Assembly (NCBI GenBank): GCA_024400755.1
Contig: JAKSMG010000017.1
Coordinates: forward strand, 1 to 32,000
Source: Bacteroidales bacterium
Lineage (GTDB): Bacteria > Bacteroidota > Bacteroidia > Bacteroidales > WCHB1-69
Reading direction: 5' to 3'
DNA length: 32,000 bases
Positions within the stretch are counted from its first letter, which is position 1; each line of letters begins with the position of its first letter. A program made the translations under genes and the position numbers. Shown here in pieces: positions 26,503 to 32,000 of the stretch. The notes beneath the pieces are model-generated. The model saw only the letters and a program-made list of their open reading frames with translations, had not been told where the DNA came from and did not search any database.

Positions 26503-26748
26503 ATGAAAAAAGATAAATTGTTAAAAGAATTTGAACATTTAAAAATTGAAAATCCAAGAAATGTTGTTGGAGGACAACAATCTTGGAATTGGACGTACCA
26601 AGATTATTGGGTTAAGACAGACGGACCTTCTGGTCAACCGAATGATTGGCATTTGGATAAACATACTTTGAAATTTCAGGATCCTGATTTCAGCAGTATG
26701 CCAAGTGATACAACAGCTACAGATACAACAAATATTTCAAGACCGTAA
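26503..26748 (+). CDS. GG-leader RiPP precursor peptide, candidate graspetide (cassette C)
   Basis: An 81-residue peptide: MKKDKLLKEFEHLKIENPRN, then VVGG at 21-24. The 57-residue core starts QQSWNWTYQDYW and ends SDTTATDTTNISRP. A Thr/Ser-rich tail mixed with Asp is what ATP-grasp ester-forming maturases act on, and such a maturase relic lies downstream at 28423. The start follows GAGAAAG at a suitable distance. The stop is 12 bp before a terminator-like hairpin. Precursor status rests on size, the Gly-Gly and context; the crosslink pattern is inferred. Confidence 0.75.
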   Translation: MKKDKLLKEFEHLKIENPRNVVGGQQSWNWTYQDYWVKTDGPSGQPNDWHLDKHTLKFQDPDFSSMPSDTTATDTTNISRP

Positions 26749-26760
26749 GTGTGGAATTCC

Positions 26761-26788
26761 TTTGGGCAGAGACATATTTCTGCCCAAA
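26761..26788 (+). terminator. Hairpin after precursor C
   Basis: TTTGGGCAG and CTGCCCAAA pair perfectly around a 10-nt loop, followed by TACATTTTTT. It is placed as in cassette B, between the precursor and the first downstream gene. Confidence 0.7.
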
Positions 26789-26807
26789 TACATTTTTTGG
26801 TATAACT

Positions 26808-28421
26808 ATGAAAAAAATCTTCTTTTTATTTGTTTTTTTTACATTGTTTCTGACTATAAAAGCGCAAAATACTTCATTGTTATATGAAGCTGTAAAAGCA
26901 TACCAATCTTCTGAAATTACAACGGCTTATACCTTGTTCTCTTCCGTTGACTCCACTGAGTCGATAACCTATTTCCATGACTTATGGAAATATTATATTT
27001 CCGCAGAAAAGTCTAGCGACTCCGTAAAGGCAAAAGCATTGCTATATAGACTTGTTCAATCAAATGGTTTGGAAAGGCAAGATTTCAATCAAGATTTTTT
27101 TGAAAATATAAACTTACGAAAACGTGACTATTGGCCTACCTTGGATTCTCTTATCCAGATTGCCGAAAAACAAAAGTGCCAACCATTTATTGATTCATTG
27201 GTCATTATGGCAAAAATAGACCAAAACATCAGACAAAAGATAAACGAACAGGGATGGACTGACGAAATCAGTGAACAAATGAATAAAATTGACTCAATCA
27301 ACACAATCAAACTACAAGAACTGATTGCAGAGTATGGATTTCCCTCATGGAAACTTGTTGGTCGAAACGGGGCAAAGCAGGCATGGTTGATAGCTCAACA
27401 TTCTTATACGTATATGCCAGAATTTTTAAAATATTATAGACAAGCCGTTTTTGAAAATAATGCTGATAGAAGTTCACTTGCATACATGGAAGACCGGTAT
27501 TTAGTATCTCAAGGTCGCCCACAAATATATGGCACCCAACTGATGCAACAAGACACGGTGATAGGATATTATCCAATCATTGATATGCAAAACCTTGACC
27601 AACGTCGATTGATGATGGGGCTCCCATCCTTTTCCGATTATGTTATGAGATTGGGTATTGATACCTTGTCTATATACCCAGATTACATAGACTATCTGAA
27701 TCATTATTATCCTAATATCAACCAAATGTATAGTAATATCAGTGCATACTGGCAAAAAGGAAATAGTCAAGGGGCAGGAGAATGGTATTTTGACCAAAGT
27801 ATTTATGATTTTCCGAGAGATTTGGAAGTGTTGGCATTGTTTCTTTTGGAAGGTGATACATCTTCGGCAGTTCACCAAGCGAAAAAAATGGTACTTTGTG
27901 GCAAACAATGGGGAGAAGATTGGAGACTTCCAGAACTTCTCTTGGATTCGGTGAAAGCCAATTATGCCGAATTAAGATCCAGTTATGAACAATTCATAGC
28001 TAAAGATGGCAATAACAAGCTCAATAATATTACTTCGTTTGATACTCTTGTAAATGTGTTGGACAATGGATTTTATCCTCGTTATACTTTTGATGCATGG
28101 AACGGACATATTAAAGAACTCATAATAAACAAATCTAAAACATTATCTAAAAATAATTATCAAACATTTTTTAAATGGTTATTTAGACAGGTTAAATTGG
28201 GCAATTACCACCTGTTTGATTATGCAGAATTATATGACGATGTTTATTTTAGACTTTTCGGAAAATCTTACTACGGACAAAAATTTTTCACTCAGCAAGT
28301 TCCGTTGTATAAACCTCGAAAGGTAAACGAAAGACGTTTCTCGATACAATTACCTGCTTTGGAGGTTTGGCAAGGAATAGAGAAGCATTTAAACAAATTT
28401 ATTATGAGAAATATTATGTAA
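26808..28421 (+). CDS. Secreted DUF6624-like protein
   Basis: A 537-residue protein. I start it at 26808 because MKKIFFLFVFFTLFLTIKAQ is a signal peptide; the in-frame codons upstream run through the terminator hairpin. Residues 21-120 look like helical repeats. Residues about 130-285 resemble DUF6624: EYGFPSWKLVG, AWLIAQHS, YMEDRYLVSQGRPQIYGTQ and RRLMMGLPS. The remaining ~250 residues are unassigned. DUF6624 has no established activity; the conserved His, Asp/Arg and YGTQ suggest an enzyme or ligand-binding domain. The stop is 1 bp from the next start, indicating an operon with the ATP-grasp gene. Confidence 0.72.
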   Translation: MKKIFFLFVFFTLFLTIKAQNTSLLYEAVKAYQSSEITTAYTLFSSVDSTESITYFHDLWKYYISAEKSSDSVKAKALLYRLVQSNGLERQDFNQDFFENINLRKRDYWPTLDSLIQIAEKQKCQPFIDSLVIMAKIDQNIRQKINEQGWTDEISEQMNKIDSINTIKLQELIAEYGFPSWKLVGRNGAKQAWLIAQHSYTYMPEFLKYYRQAVFENNADRSSLAYMEDRYLVSQGRPQIYGTQLMQQDTVIGYYPIIDMQNLDQRRLMMGLPSFSDYVMRLGIDTLSIYPDYIDYLNHYYPNINQMYSNISAYWQKGNSQGAGEWYFDQSIYDFPRDLEVLALFLLEGDTSSAVHQAKKMVLCGKQWGEDWRLPELLLDSVKANYAELRSSYEQFIAKDGNNKLNNITSFDTLVNVLDNGFYPRYTFDAWNGHIKELIINKSKTLSKNNYQTFFKWLFRQVKLGNYHLFDYAELYDDVYFRLFGKSYYGQKFFTQQVPLYKPRKVNERRFSIQLPALEVWQGIEKHLNKFIMRNIM

Positions 28422-28422
28422 T

Positions 28423-29021
28423 ATGATTCCTATTTTTTCAGTAGAAAGTGATTTATCGACTTCTGATGTTATTGATTGGATACTGTATTTCAATGAATGT
28501 TGTTTCCGAATAAACAATATTAATGATTTGAACTCGTTTTTAGAGCAGTATCCAATTTTAACTATTCCAACGACAAAAAAAATTTCACATCTGTTTGGTA
28601 TCGCCGAAGACCCGACGTATTGTTGCCATCAGAAATAATGGGTGACAAAAAATCCGATAAGGATATTAGAAATTATATTTATTCCGAACAATACGGTTTG
28701 TTTGAAGCTGTTTACTCTGCCATTGAAAAAAATCGATGGTTAAATAATTGGGAGAATAGTTCTATAGGAAAATATAAACAATTATTGATAGCCCAAAATA
28801 TTGGATTAAAAATCCCTAATTCAGCAATAGTCAATACAAAAAAACAAATGAATAAGGTTCTAAAAAAACAAGTTTTGGGCAGAAAACTTCCCATTACACT
28901 TTTATTTATGGAAAATATATTAACAGACAACTCTAAACAAAAGGTTTGCATTTTAATAAAATACATAAATGGTGAAAAATTAATTTCGTATGATTTTTAC
29001 AAACATATATCAACATATTAA
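28423..29021 (+). pseudogene. Grasp-with-spasm ATP-grasp peptide maturase, frameshifted and truncated
   Basis: MIPIFSVESDLSTSDVIDWI is the typical N terminus of Bacteroidota graspetide ATP-grasp ligases. The frame breaks in an A8 run at 28575-28582; A9 would restore TSVWYRRRPD, a conserved family motif. The second frame continues with IAQNIGLKIPNSAIVN and ends at 29021 after KLISYDFYKHIS. The intact family is about 320 residues. Here about 200 remain, and the C-terminal half with the nucleotide- and metal-binding residues is absent, apparently deleted up to the start of the SPASM gene. It would have made ester or amide crosslinks in precursor C. Confidence 0.85.
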
Positions 29022-30032
29022 AGAAGAGAAACACCTCTATTTTCATTTTTGGGCAAATTGTATGCTTATTAAGGGGTTCCAAAAAGGCATTCTATTTGAC
29101 ATGCAGAGAGAACGAACAATTATGTTATCAAAATTATTCTGCGATACCTTTGAAAAATTAAAAAAATATCCAATTTGTACAATTGCAAAGAATAAAACAT
29201 TTGAAAATAGAGATGGTTATATAAAAATGCTGAATTTTTATTTCAAACAATTGAAAAGATAGTTAATTCACAAATGCAAGCAATCCAAATAAACGATCAT
29301 GGACGCATTAGACTGTCGCATCTCAAAAAGATTAGTGAAATAACTATTAATAGCCAATTGCAGTACATTACTTGTTATACTAATTACTCTAATCCATATT
29401 CTTCTAAGCTAATTTCCGTTCTTCACAACAATAATCGTTTCCGCAATCTTATTTTTATGAATGCCAAAACACCAAAAAATTACATTAATAATGAATTTGG
29501 AATAGCTAATGTACACTATGTTAAAAATACTATTAATTTCAAAAATTGTGGCAATGTTAAAAATGAATTATTCGTTTATAATCAACCCTTCTTCATCGAA
29601 TCCCAGTGCCACAATACTTGCCTCAACCGCAAGGTTTGCATCGATGCCGAAGGCAATATCAAGAACTGTCCAGCCATGACCAAAAGTTACGGCAACATCA
29701 AGGACACCACTCTGGAGGAAGCTATCAACATGCCGGGGTTCAAGGATTTGTGGTATATTAATAAGGACAAGATTGACGTTTGCAAGGATTGTGAGTTCCG
29801 TTATATGTGTACCGACTGCCGAGCCTTTATCAAAGATTCTGACAACATCTATTCCCAACCGGCCAAGTGTACCTATAATCCTTACATTTGTAAGTGGCAA
29901 GGGGAAAGCGGTTATGTTCCCGTGGAGGAATGCGGCACCTATTCGCGCGAGACAGGCTTCGTGCCTGACAAGAAGAAGATTGAGAAACTGAATAAGGAGA
30001 TTTTGGGGGGAAGAGTAGGTAATAGGGAATAG
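28990..30032 (+). pseudogene. Grasp-with-spasm SPASM-domain peptide maturase, frameshifted
   Basis: The N-terminal part (HLYFHFWANCMLIKGFQKGI, then LFDMQRER) is in one frame to 29262. Homology resumes in another frame near 29230 (NAEFLFQTIEKIVNSQMQAI) and runs to the end. About 40 residues between the parts seem lost. The C-terminal SPASM region is well preserved: CLNRKVCIDAEGNIKNCPAM, GNIKDTTLEEAI, CKDCEFRYMCTDCRAF. The final codons are shifted by an extra T in the TTTTGGGGGG run, changing the usual KEIWGE end. Such proteins work with an ATP-grasp ligase. The 3' half has higher GC than the 5' half, hinting at a recombinant origin. Confidence 0.83.
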
Positions 30033-30051
30033 GGAATAGGTAATAGGTATT
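30013..30051. repeat. GGTAATA-type short repeat (cassette C)
   Basis: Units AGGTAATA, GGGAATA, GGGAATA, GGTAATA and GGTATTA overlap the shifted end of the SPASM gene and abut the C39 start at 30052. They are diverged from the cassette A and B versions. Confidence 0.7.
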
Positions 30052-30186
30052 ATGGGTAAGTTTCCGTTTTATCAGCAGTTGGATGCGATGGACTGCGGGC
30101 CGACGTGCCTGCGGATAATTTTTCTTCCAAAACGACGTGAAAATGAAGCTTTTTTCGTCCAGTTTTCGTCCATAATCCGTCCATAA
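30052..30186 (+). pseudogene. C39-peptidase ABC transporter start, truncated (cassette C)
   Basis: MGKFPFYQQLDAMDCGPTCL plus RII, a slightly different allele from cassettes A and B, broken at the same codon and joined to control-region copy 4. Confidence 0.87.
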
Positions 30187-30411
30187 TCATTTTTTTCAAT
30201 GTAAATGTATGAAAAAAAACAAGGTGAAACGACAAAAATTTTCGGTCTCGTAAAACATTGCCACATTGTTCGTTAGGACGAAAACTGGACGAAAAGTTGA
30301 CGAAAACTGGACGAACTTTGACGATTTTTCTCATACAACGCGGTGACTTTTTTGTTTTATTTGTAAATTTGTAAGAAAAAAATCAAACCAAACTTTTGTT
30401 TTATGAAAAAA
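30121..30411. repeat. Control-region repeat, copy 4 (short)
   Basis: It matches copy 1 from 17911 to about 18200, with a few substitutions near the left end and one extra T in a T run. It ends at the leader start (ATGAAAAAA), after which unrelated sequence follows. The leader frame therefore closes after 15 codons (30403-30450). Confidence 0.93.
30150..30371 (+). promoter_or_regulatory. Operator arms and -7 box of copy 4, without a cassette
   Basis: Left array about 30150-30182, right array 30276-30329, TAAATTTG 30364-30371. The promoter points at a gene relic only, so this copy may be a recombination end or a decoy binding site. Confidence 0.55.
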
Positions 30412-30422
30412 CCGTCCTTTGA

Positions 30423-30548
30423 TATATTTCTCTGGGACATTCTTATTTGAAATCTGTTCTTGATCTTTCTTTACCCGTTGCTTTTGCCGGAGACATAAAA
30501 ATTACCCCAAAAGGAATTGTATGGACAGATGATAGTTTTTTCACTTAG
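30423..30548 (+). pseudogene. C-terminal remnant of an unidentified gene
   Basis: A 41-codon frame (YISLGHSYLKSVLDLSLPVA, then FAGDIKITPKGIVWTDDSFF) has good coding character, ends in TAG and begins at the edge of repeat copy 4. It is likely the surviving 3' end of a gene displaced by the repeat. I do not recognise the family. Confidence 0.45.
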
Positions 30549-31420
30549 TTTGTAAGTATCTGAAAATAAGCTTTATCAAAATTAAAGAGTACCTTTTTCT
30601 GTTCAAAGAATGACAATCCCAGCAAGCCCAAGTGATTAAAGGATTGAGGTGTTATACCTATGGACACCTCCGAAAATGTAGCTCCGCAGAAGCTCAATTC
30701 ATTGGCATAAATGCCTTGAGCCACTATTTCTCCACGCTGATTATGCGCATCTACAGGCACAATTTTTCCCTTCTTGACAGCTTTTGTTAGTTCTTTATGC
30801 TGCTTAACCAGAAACAAGACCATTGGATTGCCGAAATCAATCAAAAGAGTGCCTTTCAGCTTTGCCATTCCATCAGGCGTAGTGATGGCTATTTTGGCAG
30901 ATACCAAAGGAAATCCCAAATCTTTGTCATAATGGAACTTATTCTTTATACCCGTGTAATTCGACGCATTATTAGATGGCAGAACCGTCATTTTTTGAGC
31001 AGCGAAATCCAATATCACCGAAGCAGGACGCATTGTGTAATCGGTAAAATATTGCACTGGAATTCTCATTCCATCAAAATTATCTAAAATGAATATGGGA
31101 CCATGGTAATTGGCACCTCCAATGTTAATGTCGTCGTAGGCCTTTAGGATGATATCGTAAGTATCACGAAACAATCGTATATGCTCTTTAGACGGAACAA
31201 TATTAGCAAGCTTATGACTAAGATTCCGTTCATAAAATTCACGACCCATAAGCAGGGCAGGCAATCCGGATTCAAGCATCACATCAACCTGTTCTCCGCA
31301 AACATCGGCATTAAAAAACAAATAGCCGTCTTTTTTAGCCAAATCAAAACAAATGGCATCTTGTGCCATAGCAGAGACAGCTATGAAAAGGAATGAGCAA
31401 ATAATGAATAAGTGACGCAT
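30545..31420 (-). CDS. Secreted retropepsin-fold (aspartyl protease-like) protein
   Basis: A 291-residue protein with a signal peptide (MRHLFIICSFLFIAVSAMAQ). Two half-domains follow the retropepsin pattern: VDVMLESGLPALLMG in the first and GTLLIDFGNPMVLFLV in the second, ending LGLLGLSFFEQKKVLFNFD. In active enzymes each catalytic loop is Asp-Thr/Ser-Gly. Here the first is Glu-Ser-Gly (E50) and the second Asp-Phe-Gly (D195), so classical activity is doubtful. The gene converges on the remnant at 30423, sharing 3-4 bp. An imperfect -7 box (AATCTTTG on the minus strand) lies at 31440-31447. Confidence 0.6.
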   Translation of the reverse strand: MRHLFIICSFLFIAVSAMAQDAICFDLAKKDGYLFFNADVCGEQVDVMLESGLPALLMGREFYERNLSHKLANIVPSKEHIRLFRDTYDIILKAYDDINIGGANYHGPIFILDNFDGMRIPVQYFTDYTMRPASVILDFAAQKMTVLPSNNASNYTGIKNKFHYDKDLGFPLVSAKIAITTPDGMAKLKGTLLIDFGNPMVLFLVKQHKELTKAVKKGKIVPVDAHNQRGEIVAQGIYANELSFCGATFSEVSIGITPQSFNHLGLLGLSFFEQKKVLFNFDKAYFQILTN

Positions 31421-31490
31421 AAAATAAAAATTAAAAGGACAAAGATTCGTTTTATGTAGTATTAGTGATTGAAGAACTTTATAGAGCGGG

Positions 31491-31527
31491 CAAAAAAAAA
31501 GCGGTCCGCAAGAACTTGCGAACCGCT
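31491..31527 (-). terminator. Intrinsic terminator of the rRNA operon
   Basis: On the minus strand, AGCGGT-T-CGCAA pairs with TTGCG-G-ACCGCT through one T-G pair, followed by nine Ts. It lies directly after the 5S gene. Confidence 0.9.
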
Positions 31528-31533
31528 GTGGTC

Positions 31534-31645
<112 letters not shown>

Positions 31646-31740
31646 TGTCTCTGCGTCCCTCGGGACGTATGGGGTTGACATTGGGAGAAAGAAATAAGCT
31701 CCCGGACATCGCTGTCCGTTAGTGCTGTACACGAGTACGG

Positions 31741-32000
31741 GCAAGTATCGGGTTATTAGTACTGCTCGGCTTTGACGTTACCGCCTTTACACCTGCAGCC
31801 TATCAACGTCGTCGTCTTCGACGTCCCTTAGATGAAGCCTCATCTTGAGGCGAGTTTCGCACTTAGATGCTTTCAGCGCTTATCTCATCCAGACATAGCT
31901 ACCCTGCGGTGCGGCTGGCGCCACAACAGGTGCACTAGAGGTCTGTCCAACTCGGTCCTCTCGTACTAGAGTCAGGTCCTCGCAAGCTTCTACGCCCACA
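31741..32000 (-). rRNA. rrl: 23S ribosomal RNA, 3' end (partial)
   Basis: The plus strand is the reverse complement of the 23S 3' region, including the conserved stretch around CAACTCGGTCCTCTCGTACT, which is the complement of the sarcin-ricin loop region. The gene continues beyond the window. The 3' boundary is approximate; about 95 bp of spacer separates it from the 5S gene. Confidence 0.92.

Noticed and set aside
26249-26557. Minus-strand frame of about 100 codons
   Set aside because: It is antisense to the precursor C leader region and made of GC-rich repeat sequence; no family resemblance.
17911-30411. Transposon or integron explanation for the repeated cassettes
   Set aside because: No transposase, integrase, terminal inverted repeats or attC-like sites are seen; the repeats are promoter and gene-edge DNA, better explained by duplication and homologous recombination.
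17911-30411. CRISPR-like array
   Set aside because: Repeats are hundreds of bases long and widely spaced with coding cargo; no short regular repeats or cas genes.
31646-31740. Possible tRNA in the 5S-23S spacer
   Set aside because: The spacer is about 95 bp and does not show a cloverleaf or TTCGA-type T-loop.

Overview
The window looks like a chromosomal segment of a Bacteroidota bacterium, most likely Bacteroidales. Three things support this: TAnnTTTG-type -7 promoter boxes in front of many genes; a secreted C10 protease with a type IX secretion C-terminal sorting domain; and RiPP maturation genes (ATP-grasp, SPASM, GG-leader peptides, C39 transporter start) of types known from Bacteroidales. 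No integrase, transposase, tRNA or CRISPR array was seen. I did not assign a genus.

1-17.1 kb is mostly ordinary chromosome. It holds a decayed AAA ATPase fragment, a DnaQ-like exonuclease, miaB with a polysaccharide-deacetylase-like gene, and a minus-strand operon (aminotransferase, lipoprotein L,D-transpeptidase, M64 metallopeptidase). These are followed by a Na/Pi cotransporter, a coiled-coil PD-(D/E)XK protein, a repeat-filled 0.8 kb gap, and a secreted GH2 beta-galactosidase next to a C10 protease.

17.2-30.5 kb is the unusual part. A membrane-anchored LytTR regulator (minus strand) diverges from a promoter flanked by 11-bp repeats in opposite orientation. This divergent control region, with the first ~17 codons of the regulator and usually a 44-residue leader lipopeptide gene, occurs four times (17911, 22900, 25701, 30121). 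Between the copies lie three cargo cassettes. Cassette A carries two Cys-rich tandem-core peptides, two S41 peptidases and a radical SAM/SPASM gene that has lost its catalytic core. Cassette B carries a GG-leader peptide, a secreted protein of unknown function and a truncated SUMF1-domain gene. Cassette C carries a GG-leader peptide, a DUF6624-like secreted protein and frameshifted ATP-grasp plus SPASM maturases of the grasp-with-spasm type. Each cassette ends in the same way: the 3' end of a SPASM maturase, a short TAGGTAA-type repeat, and the first 23 codons of a C39-peptidase ABC transporter cut at the same codon and joined to the next copy of the control region.

My reading (inference) is a tandem archive of variable RiPP cassettes under one LytTR-type control region. 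It arose by repeated duplication and recombination, and its maturation and export genes are partly decayed and may be supplied in trans. The flanks are nearly identical, so cassette loss, gain or exchange by homologous recombination is plausible.

30.5-32 kb holds a retropepsin-fold secreted protein, then the end of an rRNA operon on the minus strand (23S 3' end, 5S, terminator).
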